A stretch of 40,173 nucleotides of DNA, taken from Alphaproteobacteria bacterium (GTDB lineage: Bacteria; Pseudomonadota; Alphaproteobacteria; Micropepsales; Micropepsaceae). A model generated the notes under the pieces. The model saw only the letters and a list, made by a program, of their open reading frames with translations. It searched no databases and was not told where the DNA came from. Positions 23,535 through 31,755 of the stretch are shown in pieces (within the stretch, counting starts at the first letter, position 1; every line of letters starts with the position of its first letter). A program made the position numbers and the translations under genes. The stretch lies in assembly GCA_018971835.1 (NCBI GenBank), contig JAGWZW010000026.1:1-40173 (forward strand), in the 5' to 3' direction.

Positions 23535-23885
23535 ATGAGTAGCATTGCAGCGATCGGCGCCGCCTCGCCCCAGCTCGTCTCCGGAGCCAGCATGCGGATG
23601 CCGCCCAACCAGAAGATGTCGAATCTCTTCAACGCCATCGACACCTCAGCCAGCGGCAGCATCAGCCAGAGCCAGTTCAATCAGGCCTTTTCCAACATGA
23701 ACCCGCCCGCGGTGTTCAAGGCCCAGGGCGCCAGCGCGATCTGGAACCAGCTCGACCCCAGTCACACCGGCAGCGTCTCCAAGCAGTCCTTCGTCGATAC
23801 AATGAAGCAGCTCATGGTGTCGCTGCGCAGCCCGGCGCAGACCGCCGCGGCGGGCACACAGACCATGAATGGCATCAGCGCCTGA
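23535..23885 (+). CDS. Small EF-hand-like protein
   Basis: A 116-residue protein starting at ATG 23535 with a good AGGAGAAG ribosome-binding site. Two EF-hand-like loops are visible: DTSASGSISQSQF (about residues 36-48) and DPSHTGSVSKQSF (about 73-85), each followed by a hydrophobic helix. Both keep the first Asp, central Gly and hydrophobic position 8, but position 12, normally Glu, is Gln or Ser, so calcium affinity may be low. No signal peptide is evident; the N-terminus is Ser/Ala/Gly-rich. It is divergent from the DUF3570 series and its stop lies two bases from the stop of convergent apbE copy 2. The role in this neighbourhood is unknown; Ca-sensing or a structural partner are both possible. 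Confidence 0.82.
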   Translation: MSSIAAIGAASPQLVSGASMRMPPNQKMSNLFNAIDTSASGSISQSQFNQAFSNMNPPAVFKAQGASAIWNQLDPSHTGSVSKQSFVDTMKQLMVSLRSPAQTAAAGTQTMNGISA

Positions 23886-23887
23886 CA

Positions 23888-24787
23888 TCAGGCGGTTTCG
23901 GCGTTCCCGCCCCATCGGCCCGAAGCCTCGCAATAAAGATGAGCCAGGCCTGTCCTTTCGAGATAGGCCGGCCCGTCTTCGCCCTTCAACATTGCGATCG
24001 TGGCCACGCAGCCGGCGGCCAGGCAGCCTTCCGCCAGCACGCTGACCGAGGCGAGCCCCTGACACGGCCAGCCGGTGCGCGGGTCGAGAATGTGGCTGTA
24101 GCGTCGCCCGCCGACTTCCATGAACCGCTCGTAATCGCCGCTGCTGGCCAGGCCGCCCTGCCCGAGCGGAACCGTGACCAGTATCTGCTCGGCCGCGCGC
24201 GGATGGCGGATGCCGATCCGCCAGGGCGCGCCATCAGGATGAGGCCCCAGGGCGCGCAGGTCGCCGCCCAGGTCGATCATGCCGTGGGCGATGCCAAAGT
24301 CCCGGGCGATCCCGGCGGCGCGATCCACGGCGTATTCCTTGCCGATGCCGCCGAAGTCCAGCTCCATCCCGGCGCGCGAAAAACCGAGTACCGGCGCCTG
24401 CCAGCGCAGATGCACAATGCCCACGCACTCCAGCAGCGCCTCCAGCGCGGCCTGTTCGGGCAGGCGCGCCTGGTCGAAATCCCAGGCTTTGCGCAGCAGG
24501 CCCGAGGTGATGTCGAACAGCCCGCCGCTCTTCTCATAGGCCGCAACGGCGAAATCGAGCAGCGCCGCAGTCTCGTCGTCGACCTCGACCGCTGCGCCGG
24601 CCGCGGCTGCGCGGTTGAGGCGCGAAAGCTCGCTGTCCGGCCGATAGCGCGAATATTTGGCCTCGATGCGGGCGACCTCTTCCCGCGCGGCGAGAGCAGC
24701 CAGTTCCGCCGCCGCCCCGTCTTCCGTATACAGATGAAAGGCGCAGGGCGAGGACATGGCCACGAAATCGAACCGAAACAGTTGCAT
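23888..24787 (-). CDS. apbE: ApbE family FAD:protein FMN transferase, copy 2
   Basis: A 299-residue paralogue of the ApbE at 17617-18549. Motifs: MSSPCAFHLYTEDG, KYSRYRPDSELSRLN, GGLFDITSGLLRK, the FAD-binding DFGGIGKEYAVDRA, MIDLGGDLRALG and HILDPRTGWPCQG. As in copy 1 there is no signal peptide, and the metal-site motif reads AAGCVATIAM (Gly259 in place of Asp; Thr263 kept). ATG 24787 is supported by AGGGGAA upstream; a GTG at 24808 would add seven residues. It is transcribed towards the EF-hand gene and away from the two-component genes. With two DUF3570 targets and two ApbE copies in the locus, each enzyme may serve one target. Confidence 0.9.
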   Translation of the reverse strand: MQLFRFDFVAMSSPCAFHLYTEDGAAAELAALAAREEVARIEAKYSRYRPDSELSRLNRAAAAGAAVEVDDETAALLDFAVAAYEKSGGLFDITSGLLRKAWDFDQARLPEQAALEALLECVGIVHLRWQAPVLGFSRAGMELDFGGIGKEYAVDRAAGIARDFGIAHGMIDLGGDLRALGPHPDGAPWRIGIRHPRAAEQILVTVPLGQGGLASSGDYERFMEVGGRRYSHILDPRTGWPCQGLASVSVLAEGCLAAGCVATIAMLKGEDGPAYLERTGLAHLYCEASGRWGGNAETA

Positions 24788-24981
24788 CGGGGTTCCCCTG
24801 CCGGGCACGGATGGCCGTGCCGGCTTCCTTACGTTAGAATGGCAAGCGGAATCCGGCGCATTCGCGCAAGGGACGCAGCAGGCGGATACACGCGGCGCGT
24901 GCGGCGCTCCGGTTGCCGGAACCTGACAGTTGTAGTATCGGAATCCCTTGTTTTCTGATTATTTTCGGAATTGCAGCCCTC

Positions 24982-25668
24982 ATGAGAATCCTTCTGATCG
25001 AAGACGATCCCGAAACGGCCGCCTATGTCACGCGCGGCCTGCGCGAGAACGGTCACACGGTAGACCACGCGCCGGACGGACGCGAAGGCCTGTTTCTGGC
25101 CGGCAGCGAGAAATACGATCTGGCCATTGTCGATCGCATGCTGCCGGAAATGGACGGCCTCACCGTCGTCAAGATGCTGCGCAGCGTGGACGTGAAATTT
25201 CCTATCCTGTTCCTTTCCAACCTGAGCGGGCTGGACGAACGCGTCGAAGGGCTCAATGCCGGCGGCGACGATTATCTTACCAAGCCCTTCGCCTTCTCCG
25301 AACTGCTGGCGCGCATCAACGCGCTGCTGCGCCGCCCGCCGCTCTCTTCCAACCAGACCATCTTGCGCGTCGGCGAACTGGAGATGGACCTCGTCAAGCA
25401 CACCGTCAAGCGCGGCAAGGACAACATCATCCTTCAGCCGCGTGAATTCCGCGTGCTCGAATTTCTCATGCGCAATGCCGGGCAGGTGGTGACGCGGACC
25501 ATGCTGCTCGAAGGCGTATGGGACTATCATTTCGATCCCAAGACCAACATTGTCGAAACCCATATCAGCCGGCTCAGGGCCAAGATCGACAAAGGGTACA
25601 AGACCGAGCTGATCCAAACCATCCGCGGGGCGGGGTACTCCATCCGTGCAGCTACCCCTGCTCTTTAA
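24982..25668 (+). CDS. OmpR/PhoB-family response regulator
   Basis: A 228-residue DNA-binding response regulator. Receiver domain (1-120): acidic pair Glu7/Asp8-Asp9 in LLIEDDPETAAYV, phosphoacceptor Asp51 (LAIVDRMLPEMDGL), a Ser at the switch position (LFLSNLSG, normally Thr/Ser) and Lys in DDYLTKPF. The C-terminal winged helix (about 125-225) has QPREFRVLEFLMRNAGQVVTRTMLLEGVWDYHFDPKTNIVETHISRLRAKID (read as the typical OmpR effector; quoted in parts here: QPREFRVLEFLM, NIVETHISRLRAKI). Its 3' end overlaps the kinase gene by 23 bp. It is a natural candidate to control the redox locus next door, although nothing in the sequence proves that. Confidence 0.93.
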   Translation: MRILLIEDDPETAAYVTRGLRENGHTVDHAPDGREGLFLAGSEKYDLAIVDRMLPEMDGLTVVKMLRSVDVKFPILFLSNLSGLDERVEGLNAGGDDYLTKPFAFSELLARINALLRRPPLSSNQTILRVGELEMDLVKHTVKRGKDNIILQPREFRVLEFLMRNAGQVVTRTMLLEGVWDYHFDPKTNIVETHISRLRAKIDKGYKTELIQTIRGAGYSIRAATPAL

Positions 25669-27055
25669 GACGGCGAGTTTCCGGCTCGCCGCGGCCTACG
25701 CGCTGCTGTTCGGCGTCTCGGTGGCGATCCTGACGGGCGTGATCTATTTCGCCGCCACTTCGGCGCTCGACCGCCAGATCCGTACGCGCATCTTCGCGGA
25801 CTCCACGGCGCTCACCACCGAGTATCACAGCGGCGGCCTCGCACAGCTGATGGGCGCGGTGCGCGAGCGCCAGCGCGGCCGTCTCTCCGGCGGGCTTGAC
25901 TACTCCGTCTTCGGCGCCGGGGGAAAACGACTCTATGGCACCATGACGGGGCTGCGCTTTGCGCCCGGCTGGCAGACCATCTACGGCCCGCCCGACGGCG
26001 ACGAGGCACCCGGCGAGATGGAGCATCTCTCGGTCTACGCCACATTGTTGCCGGGCAAATACTGGCTCTTCGTAGGCGATGACATCACCCGCGTGCGCGC
26101 GCTGGGAGAAGTGGTGCTGGACACCTTCGGCTGGGTGCTGATGCTCTCGGTGACGCTGGCCATCGCCGGCGGCCTGTTCCTCAGTTCCCAGTTCCTCGCC
26201 CGCATCGAGGCCATCAACCACACCGCCGAAGCCATCATCGACGGCGACCTGCGCCGCCGCATCGGCCGGCGCGACGCGCCCGACGATCTGGACCGCCTCG
26301 CTGCCACACTCAACCGCATGCTCGACCGCATTACCAGCCTGATGGACGCGCTGCGACACGTCTCCAACGACGTCGCTCACGATCTGCGCACGCCGCTGGG
26401 CCGGCTCCGCCATATGCTGGAGGAAACCAACCGCAGCGCCGCCACAGTCGCCGAGTTCAAACTCGCGGTGGCTCACGCTATCGACGAAACCGACGGCATC
26501 CTCGACACCTTCGGCGCCATCCTCCGGATCGCGCAGGTCGAAAGCGGAAACCGGCGCAAGAATTTCCAGCCGCTGGCGCTCGATGCGCTGGTAGAGGAAA
26601 TCTGCGAAACCTTCCAGCCTTCGGTCGAAGAAGCGGGCAAAGTTCTGGTGGCGGACATCGGCAAGGCGCAGCGCGTCGATGGCGACAGGGAATTGCTCAC
26701 CCAGATGCTCGTCAACCTGATCGAAAACGCCATCATCCATTCGAACCAGGGCGCCACCATCACCGTTTCGCTGCGCTCGTCGCGGGCCGGATGCGCGCTC
26801 TGCGTCGCCGACGACGGGCCGGGTGTGCCGGAGTGCGAGCGCAGCAATATCTTCCGCCGCTTCTACCGCCTCGAACAGAGCCGCAGCTCGCCCGGCAACG
26901 GCCTGGGACTCTCGATGGTGGCGGCCATCGCCGAACTGCACGGCGCCCGGACAGCCGCCGAAGACAATCGGCCGGGCCTTCGCATCAATATCTCGTTTCC
27001 ACACGCCAAGTCTCCGCGTACCGTCCACGGAATGCCGGACCACGCTGCGGCCTGA
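25646..27055 (+). CDS. Sensor histidine kinase, partner of the preceding regulator
   Basis: A 469-residue membrane kinase starting at GTG 25646, overlapping the regulator gene by 23 bp. Transmembrane segment 1 spans about residues 14-37, followed by a periplasmic sensor of about 120 residues, transmembrane segment 2 at about 158-181, HAMP (to about 235), HisKA with His245 in VSNDVAHDLRTPLGRL, and HATPase with NLIENAIIHS, DDGPGVPE and GNGLGLSMV. The periplasmic domain (GLDYSVFGAGGKRLYGTMTG and PGEMEHLSVYATLLPGKYW) has no cysteine or His cluster that would mark metal sensing. Residues 445-469 are a short charged tail. The signal is unknown. Confidence 0.93.
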   Translation: MQLPLLFKTASFRLAAAYALLFGVSVAILTGVIYFAATSALDRQIRTRIFADSTALTTEYHSGGLAQLMGAVRERQRGRLSGGLDYSVFGAGGKRLYGTMTGLRFAPGWQTIYGPPDGDEAPGEMEHLSVYATLLPGKYWLFVGDDITRVRALGEVVLDTFGWVLMLSVTLAIAGGLFLSSQFLARIEAINHTAEAIIDGDLRRRIGRRDAPDDLDRLAATLNRMLDRITSLMDALRHVSNDVAHDLRTPLGRLRHMLEETNRSAATVAEFKLAVAHAIDETDGILDTFGAILRIAQVESGNRRKNFQPLALDALVEEICETFQPSVEEAGKVLVADIGKAQRVDGDRELLTQMLVNLIENAIIHSNQGATITVSLRSSRAGCALCVADDGPGVPECERSNIFRRFYRLEQSRSSPGNGLGLSMVAAIAELHGARTAAEDNRPGLRINISFPHAKSPRTVHGMPDHAAA

Positions 27056-27129
27056 AACAGCAGACACGGACGCAGCCGGCCCATCACGAAGCCGCTTAGA
27101 ACCGCCCATACGCTCCACGGCGCGAAGCA

Positions 27130-27915
27130 ATGAACCGATCCAAGCCTGCATTCGGGGGATGCTGCCTTACCGCCGCGCTGTGGCTATGGGCCGGCGGCGC
27201 CTATGCGGGAGCCTGGACAGAGCCATCGGGCCAGACCCAGATCATCTCCAGCTTTCGTGCCAGCCGGGCCTGGAACGGGTTCGATGCCAGCGGCGGCAGC
27301 GTCTCGATTCCCACTTTCCGCAAGGAAGAACTCGATATCTATTCCGCGACCGGCCTCACGGACGGCACGACGCTGATCGTCCACCCCGATTTCACCGGCT
27401 ATCATCCTGACCGGCCGTCTGCAGGCGCCACCGGCTTCGGCAATACCGAGGTCGGGATCGAACAGCGGCTGTGGCACGACGATGCCAGCGTGTTCTCGCT
27501 GCAGGCTACTGCACTTTTGCCCGGCCGCAGCATCATCACCTCGGGCGGAACCGATGGCGAAGTGCGCGCGCTCTACGGCCGCGCCTTTGCGCTCTTCGGT
27601 GTTGGCGCCTTCGCCGACGCGGAGCTGGCTTGGCGGCTGCGCAGCCGCGGCTATGCCGGCGAACTCAGGCCGGAATTCACCCTTGGCCTCCAGCCCGCTG
27701 CCGATTGGCAGGTGTTGCTGCAATCCTTCAACATCGTCACGACCGGCCGCGGTCGCACGCTGCTGTTCCAAGGCGAGCAAGCCAAGCTGCAACTTTCCGC
27801 GCTCTACCGCCTGAGCGAAGCACTATCGCTGCAGGCGGGCGCCTTCGCCACCGTTTCCGGCAGCAATACACCAGCCGAACGCGGACTGCTCACTGCGCTG
27901 TGGCTGCGGTTCTGA
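27130..27915 (+). CDS. Exported protein with barrel-like features, function unknown
   Basis: A 261-residue protein. The N-terminus (MNRSKPAFGGCCLTAALWLW... to AYA-GAW, about residue 26) is a signal peptide. The mature part is rich in short amphipathic strands and ends ALWLRF with a terminal Phe, the usual signal for outer-membrane barrel assembly. A glycine-rich stretch (SAGATGFGNTEVGIEQRLW, about residues 97-115) and LSLQAGAFATVSGSN are typical of small transporter-like barrels. It lies 75 bp after the histidine kinase gene on the same strand, so it may be its co-transcribed or regulated target. I do not recognise a named family. Confidence 0.72.
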   Translation: MNRSKPAFGGCCLTAALWLWAGGAYAGAWTEPSGQTQIISSFRASRAWNGFDASGGSVSIPTFRKEELDIYSATGLTDGTTLIVHPDFTGYHPDRPSAGATGFGNTEVGIEQRLWHDDASVFSLQATALLPGRSIITSGGTDGEVRALYGRAFALFGVGAFADAELAWRLRSRGYAGELRPEFTLGLQPAADWQVLLQSFNIVTTGRGRTLLFQGEQAKLQLSALYRLSEALSLQAGAFATVSGSNTPAERGLLTALWLRF

Positions 27916-27973
27916 CGCTGCGCCGCGGCTTCAGGGACTTTAACCAACCAAAAAACAGAAACCGCTTACCGGC

Positions 27974-28372
27974 CTATTTTGCTGCCGCCCGCCCCTTGCG
28001 CCCGCGCAGCGAGCGGCGATGCTGGGACGGCGCGCGCCCCCCGGCCAGCTTGGCCAGCGCCGCCATTTCGGGCCCCGCCGCCTTGGTGGCCTTGGCTTCG
28101 ATGGCCCGATAGCGGGCAACCAGTTCGCGGCCGAGCGCGGTCAGCGTTGAGCCGCCGCCATGCGTGCCGCCGATGGCGGTTTCGACAATAGGCCCGCCGA
28201 AAATCTCCTCGGCCCCCTGCACCAGAAGCCAGGCCTGGCGATAACTCATATCCATCGCCACGGCAGCGCGCCGGATCGACTTCAATTCGTCGATCAGTTC
28301 GAGCAGCCGCGCCTTGCCCGGCCCGAACGCGCCGCCAGCCGGAAAATCCACGCGAATGGTGAGTCGCATCAT
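27974..28372 (-). CDS. ModE N-terminal-type winged-helix regulator
   Basis: A 132-residue DNA-binding protein. Residues 1-100 match the N-terminal winged-helix domain of ModE, the molybdate-responsive regulator, and LysR-type HTH: FGPGKARLLELIDELKSI, then RRAAVAMDMSYRQAWLLVQ, VETAIGGTHGGGSTLTALG and RELVARYRAIE. The molybdate-binding Mop domains are missing, so it is not full ModE; such single-domain versions occur widely and often regulate molybdenum or redox genes. The last 25 residues are basic ([16 protein letters not shown]). No molybdate transporter is nearby. I use ATG 28372; an adjacent ATG at 28369 is equivalent. It is divergent from the SDR gene across 64 bp. Confidence 0.85.
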   Translation of the reverse strand: MMRLTIRVDFPAGGAFGPGKARLLELIDELKSIRRAAVAMDMSYRQAWLLVQGAEEIFGGPIVETAIGGTHGGGSTLTALGRELVARYRAIEAKATKAAGPEMAALAKLAGGRAPSQHRRSLRGRKGRAAAK

Positions 28373-28436
28373 CTGCGCAAGCTTGCATCCGCAGCCGCGC
28401 CCGGTCCAGTATCTCTTAAACGATGGGCGCAGGTTG

Positions 28437-29201
28437 ATGAGCGGAAAACTCACCGGACGCAAAGCCTTGGTGACAGGCGCCGCTACCGGCATCGGACGCG
28501 CGGTGGCGGAACGTTTTGCGGCGGAAGACGCATCGCTGGTTCTGTTCGGGCTCGGTGGCGCGGTGCTCGACGAGGCGGCCGCAGCAACCGGCGGGCGGGC
28601 GGTGCACGGCGATGTTTCCAACGCGGCCAACGTGGGTGCGGCGATTGCGGCCTGCGACGGCAAGCTGGACATCATCGTCAACGCCGCCGGCATCCTGATC
28701 TACGATGACCCCGAAACCGTGACCCCCGAAAGCCGGGAAAAGACCTTCGCGATCAACCTGGCCGGCGCGATGACGATATGCGGCGCCGGCCTGCCGCTGC
28801 TCAAGAAGAGCAAAGGTGCAATCGTGAACATCGCATCCACTGCCGCCTTCACCAGCGGGCCCGGCATGACCAGCTACGCCGCGAGCAAGGCGGCGCTGGT
28901 TGCCTACACCCGCTCCATCGCCAACGCCCACGGGCGCGACGGGGTCCGCGCCAATGCCGTCGCGCCGGGCTGGGTGCGCACGCCGATGAGCGAGCGGGAG
29001 ATGGACGACCTGGCGCGCGCCAACGGCACCACCAGAGAAGACGAATTCGCCGCGCTGTGCGGGCGCATCATGCTGCGCCGTGTGGCCGAGCCTTCGGAAA
29101 TCGCCGCCTGCTGCCTGTTCCTGGCTTCGGACGAGGCCTCGTTCGTCACCGGCATCACGCTGATGGCCGACGGCGGCGGGCGCGGCGGCCGCCCGGTCTA
29201 A
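28437..29201 (+). CDS. Short-chain dehydrogenase/reductase (SDR) family oxidoreductase
   Basis: A 254-residue classical SDR. Cofactor motif TGAATGIG (about residues 14-21), HGDVSNAANVG, the structural NAG in VNAAGILIYDD, catalytic Ser in NIASTAAFTSG, and the Y-x-x-x-K pair in SYAASKAALVAY. The C-terminal region MLRRVAEPSEIAACCLFLAS and the ending LMADGGGRGG are typical. The substrate is not determined. ATG 28437 is supported by GGGCGCAGG upstream. The promoter faces the ModE-like gene, so that regulator is a plausible controller. Confidence 0.9.
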   Translation: MSGKLTGRKALVTGAATGIGRAVAERFAAEDASLVLFGLGGAVLDEAAAATGGRAVHGDVSNAANVGAAIAACDGKLDIIVNAAGILIYDDPETVTPESREKTFAINLAGAMTICGAGLPLLKKSKGAIVNIASTAAFTSGPGMTSYAASKAALVAYTRSIANAHGRDGVRANAVAPGWVRTPMSEREMDDLARANGTTREDEFAALCGRIMLRRVAEPSEIAACCLFLASDEASFVTGITLMADGGGRGGRPV

Positions 29202-29224
29202 AACCCCAGCGGCACCAAGAAAAG

Positions 29225-29255
29225 CGGCGCCGGGAACGGAAGCCCCGGCGCCGCG
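29225..29255. terminator. Intrinsic terminator between convergent SDR and TonB-receptor genes
   Basis: GCGGCGCCGGG pairs with CCCGGCGCCGC over a nine-base loop (11 bp perfect stem). On the minus strand it is followed by TTTTCTT, a good terminator for the TonB-dependent receptor gene; it also lies after the SDR stop. Confidence 0.7.
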
Positions 29256-29278
29256 CTATGTCCCTGCGGAGGAAGCGC

Positions 29279-31483
29279 TCAGAAATTGTACCGCAGGGTA
29301 ACGCCGTACCAGCGCGGCGGCGCATAGACGCCCTGGTTGAAGGTCAACAGGCCCGAAAGATCGAGATTGTAGATCCGGTAGGCCTGGTCGGTGACGTTGT
29401 TGACGAAGAAGCTCAGTTCCAGGTTGTTGTTGAACGCCGGAACGTAGCTAACCTGCACATTGCCGAGAATGTAGGCCGGCTGCCGGTCAACCGGGGCATT
29501 CATCACGCTCATGAACTGCGTACCGTTGTACTTCCAGTCGCTCGACAGCGAAATGTCGCCGCCGCCCGACAAGGGAAGGGTGTACTGGGCCGAAAGGCCG
29601 CCGCTGAAATGCGGCGCCTGCGGCATCACGCGGTCCTTGACGGTACCCGCCGGCAGATGAAGGTTCTTCACCTGGGTGCTGAGGAAGGACGTGAACGCGT
29701 TGAACACCAGGCCTCTCACCGGCGCGGTGGTCAGTTCCAGTTCCAGGCCGTCGTCGGTAGCCGGATTGTTGGTGATCTGCTGGAACAGGCCGAAGAAGCC
29801 ATAGGCCTGGTAGTTATGATAGTCGTAATGGAACACCGAACCGTTGAGGCGCGTCGTGTCGTTGAACAGCGTGAGCTTGACGCCCGCCTCGTAGCTCGTC
29901 AGATCTTCCTGACCGAAGACGAGCTGGGCCGGATCTGGCGGCGGGCTGCTCGGGGTGGCGAAGCCGCCGGCCTTGGTGCCGCGATTGATGCTGGCATAGA
30001 CGAGCGCATTGTCCGTCGGCGTATAGTCGAGTTCAACCCGATAGGAATAATCCGGATGATAGGTGCGCGAAGCTAGATCGGGATAGAGGGACGGATTGAA
30101 GGTGAAGTCGTTGGCGGGAATAAGCGAATCCGCGGTAGTGTACCAATACTTCTTGTGGTCCCAGGAATAGCGGAACCCGCCGATCACCTTGAACTGATCG
30201 CTCAACGCATATTCGAGCTGGCCGAACCCTGCCGCGCTGTAGGTATCGGTTTTGGTTTGGTAGACGATATTTTCTCCCGCCACCAGAACGTTGGCGTCGT
30301 AATTGTTGCGGCTGTTGATATCGAGCAGGTAGAGGCCCGCGGTCCAGTGCAGCCGCCCGGCCTGGCCGTCCAGCCGTAGCTCCTGTGATTCCTGCAACAG
30401 GTACTGATGCGTGTCGTAGATGAAGACCGAGTTGGGCGACATGTCGCTGTCTTCACCATAGCGCTTGCGCAGCACCTGCATATTGGTGATCGAAGTTAAA
30501 TTGAAATTGTCAAATGGCTGCTTGTACTCGACAGTCAGGCCGCCATAGGTGCGGTCGAACAGGCCCTTGCGGTTATAGGAACCTGTGAAGGGATAGCCGG
30601 GCGCCTTGTAGCCGAAGGCGTCGCAGCCCGGGCAGGTGCCGTAGATATCAACGTTCCACGGCACGAACACACCCAGACCGTCGGAATTGGTGTAGGACGC
30701 CCGATGGGAATAGCCGCCGCTGACTTCATGGTCGTTGCGGATACCCCAGAGTTTGATCAGCAGACTTCCGCCGTGGCCGACATCGCCTTCAAGCTGCAGC
30801 CGCCCCGCATAGGAGTTGGTGCTGTTGAGATCGGGGCCGATGAGATTCTTGATATAGCCGTCATTGTGTTGCGTCTGGAATGAAAAGCGGCCACGCCAGG
30901 AATTGCTGAGCGGGCCGCTGACGGCGCCTTCGGTATTGTATTCGCCGAAGCTGCCGCCCGTGGCCTGCAGATAGCCGGTGAAATCGTCCGTAGGCGCGGC
31001 GCTGGTCACCTGGACGACGCCGCCGGTGGCGTTGCGCCCGAACAGGGTGCCTTGCGGCCCGCGCAGCACGGCGACCTGGGACAGATCGTACATCTGGCCG
31101 GCGATGGCGCCCATCGAACTGATGTAAACATCATCCGCATAGAACGCGATCGGCGATTCCTGCGAGTCCGCAAAGTCGTTCTGCGAAACGCCGCGGATGT
31201 TGAAGACGGTCAGCGTCGGGCTGTACTGGTTGAACTGGACGCTGGGAACCAGATTCACGACCGCCGTGACATCGGAATTGGGCAGGGAGGCCAGCTGCTG
31301 CGCCCCTACAGCGGAGACGGCGATGCCCACCGTCTGCATGTTCTGCGCGCGCTTCTGCGCGGTGACGATGACTTCTTCGAGCTTCGGCGCGGACGCATCT
31401 GCAAGCGCCGGACCTGCAATAAGCGCTGCAAAGCCGGCAGAAAGCAGCAACGACGTACCAATTCCCAAGCGTACGGATCTCAT
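29279..31483 (-). CDS. TonB-dependent outer-membrane receptor
   Basis: A 734-residue protein that binds and imports a substrate across the outer membrane using TonB energy. Signal peptide to about residue 27 (GFAALIAGPALA-DA), then a TonB-box region (LEEVIVTAQKR), plug domain with FNIRGVSQNDFADS, RGPQGTLFGRNATGGVVQV and barrel ending YGVTLRYNF with the terminal Phe. The plug resembles the large alphaproteobacterial family of receptors for plant-derived or carbohydrate-like compounds rather than classical siderophore receptors, but the ligand cannot be told. ATG 31483 is preceded by GGGG; a longer frame reaches 31522. A promoter-like TTGACA lies 75 bp upstream, and a MarR regulator gene precedes it on the same strand. 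Confidence 0.93.
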   Translation of the reverse strand: MRSVRLGIGTSLLLSAGFAALIAGPALADASAPKLEEVIVTAQKRAQNMQTVGIAVSAVGAQQLASLPNSDVTAVVNLVPSVQFNQYSPTLTVFNIRGVSQNDFADSQESPIAFYADDVYISSMGAIAGQMYDLSQVAVLRGPQGTLFGRNATGGVVQVTSAAPTDDFTGYLQATGGSFGEYNTEGAVSGPLSNSWRGRFSFQTQHNDGYIKNLIGPDLNSTNSYAGRLQLEGDVGHGGSLLIKLWGIRNDHEVSGGYSHRASYTNSDGLGVFVPWNVDIYGTCPGCDAFGYKAPGYPFTGSYNRKGLFDRTYGGLTVEYKQPFDNFNLTSITNMQVLRKRYGEDSDMSPNSVFIYDTHQYLLQESQELRLDGQAGRLHWTAGLYLLDINSRNNYDANVLVAGENIVYQTKTDTYSAAGFGQLEYALSDQFKVIGGFRYSWDHKKYWYTTADSLIPANDFTFNPSLYPDLASRTYHPDYSYRVELDYTPTDNALVYASINRGTKAGGFATPSSPPPDPAQLVFGQEDLTSYEAGVKLTLFNDTTRLNGSVFHYDYHNYQAYGFFGLFQQITNNPATDDGLELELTTAPVRGLVFNAFTSFLSTQVKNLHLPAGTVKDRVMPQAPHFSGGLSAQYTLPLSGGGDISLSSDWKYNGTQFMSVMNAPVDRQPAYILGNVQVSYVPAFNNNLELSFFVNNVTDQAYRIYNLDLSGLLTFNQGVYAPPRWYGVTLRYNF

Positions 31484-31533
31484 TACTTTTTGTCCCCTTA
31501 ATTCCTCCCGCCGGCATCGCACCGGCTAAGCCA

Positions 31534-31574
31534 TCCTAAGCCGAAGATAAATTTAGTTGTCAATGAAATTATCT
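31534..31574 (-). promoter_or_regulatory. Promoter and dyad upstream of the TonB-receptor gene
   Basis: On the minus strand TTGACA (31563-31558) followed after 17-18 bp by TTAGGA. An imperfect dyad, AGATAAATTT and AAATTATCT around an 11-base spacer (31545-31574), covers the -35, the right place for the adjacent MarR-family repressor to act. Confidence 0.5.
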
Positions 31575-31755
31575 GTAGGGCACGACCTTTCCGCGTCATT
31601 GTTGCGCAGATGCCGCGCCCTCGGCGCCGGCAGCGACTGCCCGGCGCAGTCGGCGGCTTTTCGCCCTAATACTTAAAGTGCTGGTAAAGCTGCCGCGGAA
31701 CCGGCAACACGCGAGCGGTTCGCAATTTCCAAAAGTCGGCCGACGGCCGATGGCG

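Noticed and set aside
23535..23885. FMN-acceptor site in the EF-hand protein (V-S-G-A-S near residue 18)
   Set aside because: The Asp three residues before the S-G-A-S is missing (Gln there), and the protein shows no export signal.
27130..27915. FMN-acceptor site in the barrel-like protein (D-R-P-S-A-G-A-T)
   Set aside because: One extra residue separates the Ser from G-A-T, so it does not match D-x-x-[ST]-G-A-[ST].
15504..27915. Recent mobile element carrying the redox locus
   Set aside because: No integrase, transposase, tRNA boundary or flanking direct repeat; base composition of the genes matches the neighbours. Only the 23.3-23.45 kb control region is AT-richer.
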